DNA of 64,000 nt. It comes from JAOUGY01 sp963792365 (lineage in GTDB: Bacteria > Actinomycetota > Acidimicrobiia > Spongiisociales > ZC4RG35). Location: contig CAWBVW010000005.1 of NCBI GenBank assembly GCA_963792365.1, forward strand, positions 682,001-746,000, given 5' to 3'. The position numbers and the translations under genes are program-made. Under the pieces are notes generated by a model. The model did no database searches. It saw only the letters and a list, made by a program, of their open reading frames with translations, and was not told where the DNA came from. Shown here piece by piece: positions 8,784 to 17,117 of the stretch (position 1 is the first letter of the stretch; every line of letters starts with the position of its first letter).

Positions 8784-9692
8784 TCACCGAGAGGCGGTCT
8801 CGCGGAGTGCCCGATACATCAACCGCTGATCTCCCAACCGCCTCCGCAGCGACCGTTCGAGCCCGCCGATCGGATACAGATTCTGAGGCGCCCGGGGGTC
8901 TTTGTGCTCGTGGCTCGCAAAGCGCGGGAGCGTCGCCGTCACTCGATCTGCAAGGCGAGCCGCCTCCCCGGCCGTGCGATCGGCGGACACTTCACACCGA
9001 ACGATGCCACCCATCGGACCCGGTGCCACCGCCAGTCGCAAGTACCACGAGTAGTAGCTGCGCATACCGGTGACGAGGAACAGCGGTGTTCGACGCCCCA
9101 CGGGAAGGCCGATCATCACGTGCCGAAGGTCCTGCGGGAGGTAGTGGACGTGCTGAGTCTTCACGTACCCGACGGCATCGGGGACGCGTTGATGATGCGA
9201 CAACGGACCGTCGACCACCACCAGCGATGCCTCCGCGTGACTGGCGGCGACGCTTCCTTCCAGCTCGCCCATTCGTTGCTGGATCCCCAGCCACATGTCG
9301 GGTGGCGTGGTCCCCGCGGTCGCACGCACCTCATAGGTGCCGTGTCGGGTCGCGATGTCAACGGCGTCGACCGCACTGGTGAACAGGCCGCGCTGGACAG
9401 TCGCTGCGACCGTGTCGGCCTCGCCGTTGCACCGAACCACCCCTGCCGCATAGGTCGCACACAAACCAAGAACCGGCGTGCCATCAGGCTGCTCGATCCA
9501 CAGGTTGGCGTCGACGCGCCGCACACCGTCGATGAACATGATCTCGTCGGCTGCGCCCACGTCCGGAAGGATGGAGCGCCACTCCGAGGCCGCCAATTCG
9601 ATCTCGGCATCCACCTTGGCCGCCGTCTCGTCGGCTTCGCCGTCGGTGGGCGTTCCGTATTCGGGAGCCCATGCTTCCACCGTGAACCTCAT
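8784..9692 (-). CDS. nurA: NurA-like 5'-3' nuclease
   Basis: A 302-residue protein resembling the NurA domain, a metal-dependent nuclease that resects DNA ends with HerA. Candidate metal-binding acidic residues are in 'IMFIDGVRRVDANLW' (about residues 51-65) and 'LVVVDGPLSHH' (about residue 170). The C-terminal 'DPRAPQNLYPIGGLE' is typical of bacterial NurA proteins. Position supports the call: it starts 10 bases after the sbcC stop, as third gene of an sbcD-sbcC-nurA operon. A HerA-like ATPase is encoded about 14 kb away at 23449-25143. The call is by motif and context; remote similarity means some doubt remains. Confidence 0.7.
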   Translation of the reverse strand: MRFTVEAWAPEYGTPTDGEADETAAKVDAEIELAASEWRSILPDVGAADEIMFIDGVRRVDANLWIEQPDGTPVLGLCATYAAGVVRCNGEADTVAATVQRGLFTSAVDAVDIATRHGTYEVRATAGTTPPDMWLGIQQRMGELEGSVAASHAEASLVVVDGPLSHHQRVPDAVGYVKTQHVHYLPQDLRHVMIGLPVGRRTPLFLVTGMRSYYSWYLRLAVAPGPMGGIVRCEVSADRTAGEAARLADRVTATLPRFASHEHKDPRAPQNLYPIGGLERSLRRRLGDQRLMYRALRETASR

Positions 9693-9702
9693 GCGCGCCC
9701 TC

Positions 9703-12096
9703 TCACGTGTCGATCCGTCGGACATTGGAGCCGGAGGCCGAGCGCACCACCTCGAAGCGGGTGGGTACGAGCTCCGCCAGTTCGGTGACATGCGTGACGA
9801 TCCCAACCGTGCGACCCGACGCCCCCAGCTCTTGGATGACAGTGGCAACCACATCCAGCGTGTCGACGTCGAGCGTGCCGAATCCCTCGTCGAGGAAGAT
9901 CGACTCGAGGCGCGCCGTCCCACCGGCGGCCATCGCCCCGATCTGTTCCGCCAGCGACAGGGCCAACGCGAGAGAGACGAGGAAGGTCTCGCCGCCTGAG
10001 AGGGTCTTGACGCCGCGGGTCTCATCGGCGTTGCGATGATCGACCACGACGAAGTCGCGCTTCGCCATCTCGAGCGAGTACGCACCGCTCGAGAGCTGGT
10101 TCAGCAACAGGTTTGCGCCGAGAACCAGCCCATGCAGAGCTTCCTCCATCAGCCAGCCCTCGAAGCCTCGCGCTTGGAGGTGACGAGAGAGCGACCTGGC
10201 GACGTCCGCCTGTCTCGTGACCGAGGCCAAATCCTCCGCTGCGCGCACCGCGGCCTCCCGATCGGCTCGAATGCGTCCGAGCGTCGACTCGGCAGCAGCC
10301 AGGGCAGCCACGAGCAGATCGCCGGGCCGGCCCTTGGCAGGATCGAGCTGATGGCGTTGGAGTTCGAGCTCGACGGCGCTCATCGCATCGTTCAGCTCGA
10401 TCTGGAGCTGTGCGACATCGGCCGCCACAGCCTCGAAGTCCGCCGTCAGCTCGTCGTGCTTCGCCTGAGACCAGGAAAGCAGAACCCCCCAGTCAGCAGC
10501 GAGGTCTTCGAGCGGCAGCACCGGTGGATTGGCCGGAGACAGGCGGTCGCGCACCGACGACAGCTCTCGCCGTCCCGCCGCCTCGAGCTCCTTCGTCCTC
10601 TTCAGTCTCGACCGAGCCTCCACGACCACCTCCCGAGCCTTCCGCTCCGCGTCGCGGAGCGCGCCGAGCTCGAGGCTCCTTGCCCTGACCTGCTCGAGCA
10701 TCGACTCGACCTCACCGGCGGAAGGCCGGCCCTCGAGCTCGCTGTCGAGATAGGACAGCTCCGCATCGACCGCTGTCAAGGTCGCTCCGCACGCCTCCAG
10801 GTGCAACCGAGCCGATCGCTCATCGGTCGCAGCTCGTTCCAGGTCCCGCCGTGACTGCTCGAGCTCGCTTCGAGCTGCATCCAACGCAGGCACTTCCGGG
10901 TGCTCGGGCAGCCGTTCGACCAGCCGGAGACACACGGGGCAGTCGGATCCCACCTCAAGATGTCCGGCGATCGCCTGCGCCGCATGCCGGGTCTCGATAT
11001 CGCCGAGACCTATGCGGGCCCGCTCCTGCGCGGCTCGTGCCATCTCGAGCGCGGATGCCATGTCCACCGCTCGGGCCTTGGCCGTCTCGGTCGTGGCCAA
11101 GCCCTGTGCTCGACGATCTACGAGGGTTGCGTGTCGCTTCCAACGCTCAGCCAGCCTCGTCAGGTCGGCGATGTCGGGCAGGGTCCCGGCAAGCTCTTCC
11201 TCGGCAAGGACACGTGCCGAGGCGGCCTCCAGATCGGTCTCGGCCATGGTCAGTGCCGAAGTCGCATCGGCGACCTGTCCGGCGATGGCCGGGACCTCGG
11301 CCGGTATCGACAGGCGGGCGAGATCGGTCATCAGCGCGGTCGTCGCTTGCATTCGCTGCTGTGCCTCGTGGACGGACGCGGTTAGCTTGTCGATCTCCGG
11401 CTGCACCTCGGAGACCAGCTCGATGCTGCGGCGCAAACCGTCTACCCGCGTGTTTGCTGCCTGCTCCACCTCGACCGTCACCGCTGCGAGCCGCTCCAGA
11501 TCGCGACTCAGAACGGCTGCTTCGCCATCGGCCCGCGACTTTCGATGTTGGGCCAGTTCCCGCATCTGCTCGTATACACCCAAGTCCAGCAGGGTCTGCA
11601 GCAGATCCTGCCGCTTGGCAGGCGTGTCGTGAAGGAACGAGGCGAAGGCGCCTTGCGGCAGGAGCACCGTCTTGGTGAAGTGGTCGAACGTCAGGCCGAG
11701 CAGGCCGACAACGGTTTCGCTCACCTCGTCTGCTCCGCTGGCGAGCACCACATGTTCGCCGTCATCCAGGTGGATCTCGAGTCGCGCCTCGGGTGTCGTC
11801 GCCCCGGTCTTCGTCCTCCGGACCACACGCGCCGACGTGTATACGTCGTTGCCGACGGAGAACTCGAAGAGGATGCGGGCCTCCTGGGCACCAAGCGCGA
11901 TGACCGGCTCGACTGCCCGGGCATCGAGCCGGGGCACCCGCCCGTACAGCGCAAAACACATCGCGTCGAGCAGAGACGTCTTGCCGGATCCGGTCGGCCC
12001 GGTCAGTGCGAAGAGATCGGCATCGACGAACGAGACGGAGGCGTCCATCGTTCGGAAGACCGTGAATCCCTGGAGATGCAGTGACCTAGGCCTCAT
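9703..12096 (-). CDS. sbcC: SbcC exonuclease subunit (Rad50-like SMC ATPase)
   Basis: A 797-residue SMC-type ATPase, the motor of the SbcCD (Mre11-Rad50) complex that opens hairpins and processes DNA ends. The N-terminal Walker A is 'GPTGSGKT' at residues 33-40. Long Ala/Glu/Arg-rich coiled coils flank a zinc hook 'CPVC' at residues 386-389. The C-terminal signature is 'LSGGETFLVSLALALSLA' and Walker B is 'SIFLDEGFGTLD'. The ATG at 12096 overlaps the sbcD 3' end by 11 bases, implying coupling, and the Walker A position fits this start. It is somewhat shorter than the E. coli protein (over 1000 residues), as is usual in actinobacteria. Confidence 0.93.
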   Translation of the reverse strand: MRPRSLHLQGFTVFRTMDASVSFVDADLFALTGPTGSGKTSLLDAMCFALYGRVPRLDARAVEPVIALGAQEARILFEFSVGNDVYTSARVVRRTKTGATTPEARLEIHLDDGEHVVLASGADEVSETVVGLLGLTFDHFTKTVLLPQGAFASFLHDTPAKRQDLLQTLLDLGVYEQMRELAQHRKSRADGEAAVLSRDLERLAAVTVEVEQAANTRVDGLRRSIELVSEVQPEIDKLTASVHEAQQRMQATTALMTDLARLSIPAEVPAIAGQVADATSALTMAETDLEAASARVLAEEELAGTLPDIADLTRLAERWKRHATLVDRRAQGLATTETAKARAVDMASALEMARAAQERARIGLGDIETRHAAQAIAGHLEVGSDCPVCLRLVERLPEHPEVPALDAARSELEQSRRDLERAATDERSARLHLEACGATLTAVDAELSYLDSELEGRPSAGEVESMLEQVRARSLELGALRDAERKAREVVVEARSRLKRTKELEAAGRRELSSVRDRLSPANPPVLPLEDLAADWGVLLSWSQAKHDELTADFEAVAADVAQLQIELNDAMSAVELELQRHQLDPAKGRPGDLLVAALAAAESTLGRIRADREAAVRAAEDLASVTRQADVARSLSRHLQARGFEGWLMEEALHGLVLGANLLLNQLSSGAYSLEMAKRDFVVVDHRNADETRGVKTLSGGETFLVSLALALSLAEQIGAMAAGGTARLESIFLDEGFGTLDVDTLDVVATVIQELGASGRTVGIVTHVTELAELVPTRFEVVRSASGSNVRRIDT

Positions 12097-13231
12097 GGAT
12101 CTCCTCGAGCAACTCGTCGAACAGAGCCAGGAGGTCGGGATCCTCGACAGATCGGTTGGCGAGGTACTCCAAGAAGAGCTCTCGCGGCTCGCGTCCGATC
12201 CGCCGAACCGCCGCCCGGTCGAGCCTCTGGGTGGGCGGCGTAGCCAGCACCACGTCGACAGCGCCCGGTACGAGCTCCCGAACCTCGTCTGCGAGCCCGG
12301 TACGGCCAGGCTCCTCCAGCTCGACCTTGACATAGGCATGCTCAGGGAGACCCTCGGCGGCATCCTTCACCTGGGCCAGCGTGCCGGTGAGCCTGATGAG
12401 CGGCGTCCCTGACATGAGCGGTACCGGCCGCACTCTGACCGGAAGCCCGGGCTCGGCTTCGACGATCAGCACGCCCTTCTGGTCGCCGGCCTCTCCGAAG
12501 TCGAGCTGGAGCGGCGAGCCCGAGTACCAAACGGGCGCAGGCGACGGCACCTGCTGCTGTCGATGGAGATGGCCGAGCGCCACATACGAGAGCGATCCTG
12601 GGAACGACAGCGCCGGAATGGCGTATCCGAAGATGTGGGCGTGCCGCTCGCTACCGGATTGCGCGGCGCCGTGGACCATTGCATGGGCCGCAACCACATT
12701 GACGGTGTCCGTGGTCATGTCGGAGGTGAGGGCCTCGATGAGCCGCCTCATCCGCGCCTCGTAGTCCTGCACTTGGTCGACCGCATCTTTGATCAGGAGG
12801 TCGGTGGCGCTGACGATGCCCCGCTGACTCTGCCAGGGAAGCATTGCGACTCTCAGCGGGATACCCAGGTCGTCGATTACCCCGCCTTCGGCCGGACGCA
12901 TGATCTTCGCTCCGACGCGCACGCGTCCGAGCTCGAGCAGAGGCGCGACAGCCTGGAGCCGCCGGGGGTTGTCGTGGTTTCCTGCGACGAGCACCACCGG
13001 GGCGACCTCGGCGAGGTCGAGGAAGGCTCTGTACACCACCCGCTCGGCTTCAGGTGAGGGCGCCGCCACGTCGAAGACGTCGCCCGACATCAGGACCACA
13101 TCCACTGCCTCACGTCGCGCCACCTCGCCCATCTCGGCGAGCACCACGCGGTGCTCGTCGATACGGCTCCGTCCTCGCATCGTTCGGCCCACATGCCAGT
13201 CGGAGGTGTGCAGGATCTTCAGTGCCGTCAC
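12086..13231 (-). CDS. sbcD: SbcD exonuclease subunit (Mre11-like)
   Basis: A 381-residue calcineurin-type phosphoesterase, the nuclease partner of SbcC. All five phosphoesterase motifs are present: 'HTSDWHVG' (residues 8-15), 'LMSGDVFD' (about 48-55), 'VAGNHDNP', 'AAHAMVHG' and 'ALGHLHRQQ'. A C-terminal capping region follows. GTG at 13231 gives 'MTALKILHTSDWH', matching family N-termini; upstream codons are not conserved. It is the first gene of sbcD-sbcC-nurA and is divergent from the mannosyl-phosphoglycerate synthase gene across only 69 bases, which must hold both promoters. Confidence 0.93.
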   Translation of the reverse strand: MTALKILHTSDWHVGRTMRGRSRIDEHRVVLAEMGEVARREAVDVVLMSGDVFDVAAPSPEAERVVYRAFLDLAEVAPVVLVAGNHDNPRRLQAVAPLLELGRVRVGAKIMRPAEGGVIDDLGIPLRVAMLPWQSQRGIVSATDLLIKDAVDQVQDYEARMRRLIEALTSDMTTDTVNVVAAHAMVHGAAQSGSERHAHIFGYAIPALSFPGSLSYVALGHLHRQQQVPSPAPVWYSGSPLQLDFGEAGDQKGVLIVEAEPGLPVRVRPVPLMSGTPLIRLTGTLAQVKDAAEGLPEHAYVKVELEEPGRTGLADEVRELVPGAVDVVLATPPTQRLDRAAVRRIGREPRELFLEYLANRSVEDPDLLALFDELLEEIHEA

Positions 13232-13300
13232 GCGAGCCAGGGTACCGAGGGTGTGTGACAGGTTTGAGGACCCCCGTGATCGATCGGTAGGTTCTGTGAA

Positions 13301-14512
13301 ATGCGCATCGAGTATCCCCACAGACATGAGCGCTTCGGAGCGGTGCGGATCCACGATCTGGTGCAGGTGATCGAGCTCGACTCGGGGTTGCGCGGCGAGC
13401 CCGGGGAGTCTGTCATATCGGGTCGACGGGTGGTCCACGTCCCACCGCCGGCGATCGCAGAGGTGGAGCGCCGTATGGCGATCGTGATTCCCACGAAGGA
13501 CGAGCGCCGCAAGGTCATCGAGGGTGTGCTCAGCGCCGTTCCCCACGACTGCCTGGTCGTCCTCGTCTCCGCCTCCGAGCGCAAGCCCATCGACCGATAC
13601 CGGCTCGAGACCGACCTGCTCTCGGATCTGTGTGCGGCAACCGGGCGGAGGGCCATCGCAGTTCACCAGGCCGACTCCGGCGTGGCGCTCGCACTCGACC
13701 GGGGTGGAATGCCGGCTCTGGTCGGGCCAGACGACCTCGTCCGGCCGGGCAAGGGGGAGGCAATGATCGTGGCGATGCTCATCACCGAGGCCACCGGCCA
13801 ACACCACGTCGGGTTCGTCGACGCCGACAACTATGTGCCGGGTGCGGTGCACGAGTATGCGAAGATCTTCGCCGCCGGGCTTCACATGGCGCCCACGCCC
13901 TACGCCATGGTCCGAATCTCATGGCAATCCAAACCCAAGGTGACGGACGGTCGTCTGGTGTTCAACCGCTGGGGGCGGTCGACCAAGGTCACAAACGAAT
14001 TCCTCAACCAGCTCCTGTCCGAATACACGGGCTTCGGGACCGACATCATCAAGACGGCCAACGCCGGCGAGCACGCCATGACCATGCAGCTGGCTCGACG
14101 GCTCGGGTTTGCGGGTGGATTCGCGATCGAGCCGTATCAGATCGTCGAGATGTTCGAGCAGTTCGGTGGGGCAATGCCCTCGAGTCATCCCGAGGTGAAC
14201 GAGTCGCTGGTCGACGTATTCCAGGTCGAAACCCGCAACCCGCATTTCCACGAGGACAAGGGCGGCGATCACGTCACGGCGATGCGAACGCAAGCGCTGC
14301 ATGCGCTGTGCGGATCACCTGTCTGCCCGCCGCAACTCCGGTCGGACATCGAAGAATTCCTGCAGCAGGAAGACGATGGCCAGGCCGCAGCAGGTGGCGG
14401 CGTGGGTCCCTATCCTCCCATCGACACCGCAGACCTCGACTCGTTCGCCGCCTATCTCGCCAAGGCGCAGTCCTTCAAGAGCTTCGGCATGTCGATGCGT
14501 CTTGGCGGGTGA
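13301..14512 (+). CDS. mpgS: mannosyl-3-phosphoglycerate synthase (GT55)
   Basis: A 403-residue enzyme of glycosyltransferase family 55, which transfers mannose from GDP-mannose to 3-phosphoglycerate. After dephosphorylation the product is the compatible solute mannosylglycerate. Seen motifs are 'MAIVIPTKDERRKVIEGVL' (nucleotide-sugar binding, about residues 58-76), 'RPGKGEAMIVAML', 'GFVDADNYVPG' with the metal-binding acidic residues, and 'IKTANAGEHAMTMQLA'. The dedicated phosphatase (MpgP), often adjacent or fused, is not encoded in this window. The gene abuts a convergent lipoprotein gene. It suggests adaptation to salt, heat or desiccation. Confidence 0.85.
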   Translation: MRIEYPHRHERFGAVRIHDLVQVIELDSGLRGEPGESVISGRRVVHVPPPAIAEVERRMAIVIPTKDERRKVIEGVLSAVPHDCLVVLVSASERKPIDRYRLETDLLSDLCAATGRRAIAVHQADSGVALALDRGGMPALVGPDDLVRPGKGEAMIVAMLITEATGQHHVGFVDADNYVPGAVHEYAKIFAAGLHMAPTPYAMVRISWQSKPKVTDGRLVFNRWGRSTKVTNEFLNQLLSEYTGFGTDIIKTANAGEHAMTMQLARRLGFAGGFAIEPYQIVEMFEQFGGAMPSSHPEVNESLVDVFQVETRNPHFHEDKGGDHVTAMRTQALHALCGSPVCPPQLRSDIEEFLQQEDDGQAAAGGGVGPYPPIDTADLDSFAAYLAKAQSFKSFGMSMRLGG

Positions 14513-14893
14513 TCATTCCGCCAGCGCTGCCTCCACCTCGGCCTGGTAGTCGTCCAAGAGGGTGAAGGCTTTGTCAAATCCCTGGATTTCGCCGCTCCGG
14601 GGCGGACACTCGAAGAACGTCTCGTCGGCAACGCTCAGCCAGTCGTCGACCGGATCGTCGAGGGTGGACTCCGGGGCCGGAAGAAGATACTGCCGCTCTT
14701 CTCTCAAGAGAGTGAGTGCGGTGTCACACAGGGACTTCGCATCCTCCCCCTCCAACGCCTCCACCGCCGGGACAGCGGCGATCACACGGTTCCAATGCCC
14801 CTGCCAGTCCGACACCGACGGGCGGACTTCACGTTGACATGCGTTGAGAACCAACGTCATCGAAACGAACAGGAGAAAGAGACGCCTCGGCAC
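14513..14893 (-). CDS. putative small lipoprotein
   Basis: With the GTG at 14893 the protein is 126 residues: a short basic N-terminus, a hydrophobic stretch 'LFLLFVSMTLVLNAC' and a lipobox-like Leu-Asn-Ala-Cys at about residue 18, consistent with lipid anchoring outside the membrane. The remainder is an acidic, helical domain without recognisable family text. An upstream start at 14980 is possible but would bury the signal. It abuts the end of mpgS (convergent). Function unknown. Confidence 0.55.
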   Translation of the reverse strand: MPRRLFLLFVSMTLVLNACQREVRPSVSDWQGHWNRVIAAVPAVEALEGEDAKSLCDTALTLLREERQYLLPAPESTLDDPVDDWLSVADETFFECPPRSGEIQGFDKAFTLLDDYQAEVEAALAE

Positions 14894-14968
14894 GCCACCA
14901 CGGTAACGCCCTCCGGCCCGGACCGGGTCACACCGAACCACCCCCAACCGGATAGTCTCGCCTGAACC

Positions 14969-15304
14969 ATGCTCTTCCACCTCGCGACACGGGCCGATTG
15001 GGATGCCCGGGGCGAGACGGCCTACGAGCCTGCCGGACTGTCACGAGAAGGGTTCGTGCACTGCTCGACCGTCGATCAGCTGGTGCCGACTGCAAACACG
15101 CTGTTCGCCGGCAGACGTGATCTCTTGCTCGTGGTCATCGAGCCTTCTGCCCTGACGTCCGCCGTGGTCTGGGAGGACCTCTACGAGGCCGGCGAGGACT
15201 TCCCGCACGTCTACGGCTCGATCGACCTGGCAGCGATCACATCGGTTGAGATGTTCCTCCCGGACGAGTCGGGCTCCTTCACGTGGGGCCCACGGGACGA
15301 GTAG
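14969..15304 (+). CDS. DUF952 family protein
   Basis: A 111-residue protein matching the DUF952 fold over its whole length. Landmarks are 'MLFHLATRADWDA' at the N-terminus, 'GFVHCSTVDQL' around residue 30, 'VVWEDLYEAGEDFPHVYGSI' around residue 70, and 'FTWGP' near the end. The family is small and cytoplasmic with no established activity. It is followed closely (9 bases) by a PPOX-type oxidoreductase gene, so the two are probably co-transcribed. Confidence 0.8.
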   Translation: MLFHLATRADWDARGETAYEPAGLSREGFVHCSTVDQLVPTANTLFAGRRDLLLVVIEPSALTSAVVWEDLYEAGEDFPHVYGSIDLAAITSVEMFLPDESGSFTWGPRDE

Positions 15305-15313
15305 GTTCTGTGC

Positions 15314-15802
15314 ATGCCGCGGGTGGAGCGCCCGGATATGGGCGACTACGGGGTTCCCGACGAATTGCAGGGCACGCTCGATTGGACGTGGGCGGAGGAG
15401 CGCCTGGCGAAAGCACGAAACTATTGGGTGGTCACGGTCGATCCACGAGGGCGACCCCACGCAATGCCAGTCTGGGGTGTCTGGCACGACGATCGGTTCT
15501 GGTTCTCGGCGGCGCCAACTGCTCTGAAGGTGCGCAACATCGCCCAGAACCCCCACGTCGTGATCACGGGCGAGGACACGGTCAACGTCGTCTCCATCGA
15601 AGGCACCGCCCGTCGGGTCCAAGGTCGGCGTGATGTCGCAGAGGCCTGGGCTGTCCGCTACGAGCCCGACCCGGTGCGGCAGGCCGAATTGGCTGATTTC
15701 ATGATGGGCGGGGCGGTGCTCGAGGTCACGCCGGTCAAGGCGTTCGGGATGATCGAGTCCGAGGAGCTCTTCTCGTCCAGCGCCACTCGTTGGGTGTGGT
15801 GA
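15314..15802 (+). CDS. pyridoxamine 5'-phosphate oxidase-fold (PPOX) flavin/F420 protein
   Basis: A 162-residue split-barrel protein. 'NYWVVTVDPRGRPHAMPVWG' (about residues 36-55), 'FWFSAAPTALKVRNIAQNP' and 'VVSIEGTARRV' follow the standard order of PPOX-family flavin- or F420-dependent oxidoreductases. The organism encodes CofG and CofH in this window, so F420 is available as a cofactor, but FMN or heme cannot be excluded. The gene follows the DUF952 gene by 9 bases and converges on hypC. Confidence 0.8.
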   Translation: MPRVERPDMGDYGVPDELQGTLDWTWAEERLAKARNYWVVTVDPRGRPHAMPVWGVWHDDRFWFSAAPTALKVRNIAQNPHVVITGEDTVNVVSIEGTARRVQGRRDVAEAWAVRYEPDPVRQAELADFMMGGAVLEVTPVKAFGMIESEELFSSSATRWVW

Positions 15803-15833
15803 GACGCACCCAGCAGGCGACCTTGCGACCCAT

Positions 15834-16109
15834 TCAGTCCCCGGGTCGCTCAGTCAGTGTCATGGGGCCGGGTGAATCCGAGAGGTCACGCATGGCGTCG
15901 AGCGTATCGCACGCCTCGGCCGCCTCTTGGGCGGTGAGCCGGGACACCGCGAAGCCCATGTGGACGATCACATAGTCTTCGAGCCCCGCCTCGGGCACGT
16001 ACTCCAGACACACCTCTCGCGTGGTGCCCGCGTAGTCGACAGTCGCCATGCGAACGCCCAGCGAGTTCTCCGCGATCGAAACCACGCGGGCCGGAATGCC
16101 GATACACAC
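15834..16109 (-). CDS. hypC: HypC/HupF-family hydrogenase maturation chaperone
   Basis: A 91-residue HypC homologue. The N-terminal 'MCIGIPARV' carries the essential Cys2 that coordinates the Fe(CN)2CO unit during [NiFe]-hydrogenase maturation, and 'GLEDYVIVHMGFAVSRLTAQEA' is the conserved centre and helix. The usual 'MCLGIPG' glycine is Ala here. No hydrogenase or other hyp gene lies in the window. It is divergent from the DUF6390-like gene across about 230 bases, and that partner may share its function. Confidence 0.85.
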   Translation of the reverse strand: MCIGIPARVVSIAENSLGVRMATVDYAGTTREVCLEYVPEAGLEDYVIVHMGFAVSRLTAQEAAEACDTLDAMRDLSDSPGPMTLTERPGD

Positions 16110-16336
16110 TCGTCACATCTCCTGGGATTTCACTTGATCCTCCGACAACCTCGCCCCTGTGAACAGTGGGATTTCGTCCCTGACGCCGGCACCTCAGCCC
16201 ATTCTCGCCATTCTTCTCGGCCGGGGTGCGAACGGTCGACGTGGAGCACATCTACCCTGGTCGGGACTCGAGTGTCCGGATAACCAGATCCATCATGCTT
16301 CCGACATCACCCATATCGCAACGGTCGGGGCTGACG

Positions 16337-17077
16337 ATGTTCGCCAGGTATGCCTACCCGCCCAACGAACGGGGGTATTGCGGACCAGCCGACCACCTCG
16401 AACTGCGCCAGTATCGGGACTCCGGCGTCGTCGATGCCGGATTGATGCGGTTGGCAAAGTCGTTCGAAGGCCCGTTCCCGTATCTGCAGGCTCTTGCGCA
16501 CCGAGCCGGCCTCGACGACCCGTTCGATGTCCGGGTGGTCGAAGCATATTGGGTCGGGAACGAACTCCTCGACGATCTCCCCGTGCGGGATTTCGGGAAC
16601 GCCGTGGAACAGCGGTTCCGCCCTCGGCTCGGCACCCGCTGGTCGGCGATGGCCGAGTCGATACCTGGCGGCGTGGCTCACCACAGCTACCACGTGTTCG
16701 TGACCTATCCCTGGGTCGGGATTCTGGTGGAGACAGGTAGATCCGAAGCACCTCTGGAGATCCTCGACCGCTGCCGGATCAGGTGGGGAAGAGTGGAGAC
16801 CATCAGCGGCGGGATCGCCGTCGTTCGCTCTCAACCGCTCACCTGGGACGGTAGGAGACTCGCTCTCGGCGAACCGGTGGCCGAAGAAGCGCAGGTTCCG
16901 ATCGACGGCGGCGACCTGCACCTGGCGCCCGGCGACTGGGTGTCACTGCACTGGAATTGGATATGCGATCGGCTGACCGAGCGCCAGCGCTCCCATCTGG
17001 TCCGGTTCAGCAACCGCCAGCTCGCATGGGTCAACGACGGAATCGACCATCCCCGCCATCGGGAGCTCCTCGGCTGA
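16337..17077 (+). CDS. DUF6390-like protein, probable hydrogenase-associated
   Basis: Starting at the ATG at 16337 the protein has 246 residues and begins 'MFARYAYPPNERGYCGP'. It continues with 'HHSYHVFVTYPWVGILVETG' near the middle and 'DWVSLHWNWICDRLT' near the end, which I associate with the actinobacterial DUF6390 family. Its activity is unknown. An upstream GTG at 16226 is open but carries no conserved residues. The gene faces away from hypC, and in actinobacteria such proteins are found with hydrogenase maturation genes; that link is from memory and context. Confidence 0.6.
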   Translation: MFARYAYPPNERGYCGPADHLELRQYRDSGVVDAGLMRLAKSFEGPFPYLQALAHRAGLDDPFDVRVVEAYWVGNELLDDLPVRDFGNAVEQRFRPRLGTRWSAMAESIPGGVAHHSYHVFVTYPWVGILVETGRSEAPLEILDRCRIRWGRVETISGGIAVVRSQPLTWDGRRLALGEPVAEEAQVPIDGGDLHLAPGDWVSLHWNWICDRLTERQRSHLVRFSNRQLAWVNDGIDHPRHRELLG

Positions 17078-17117
17078 AGCCGGAACCCGTACATCACTTC
17101 GAATCGGAGAACCAACG

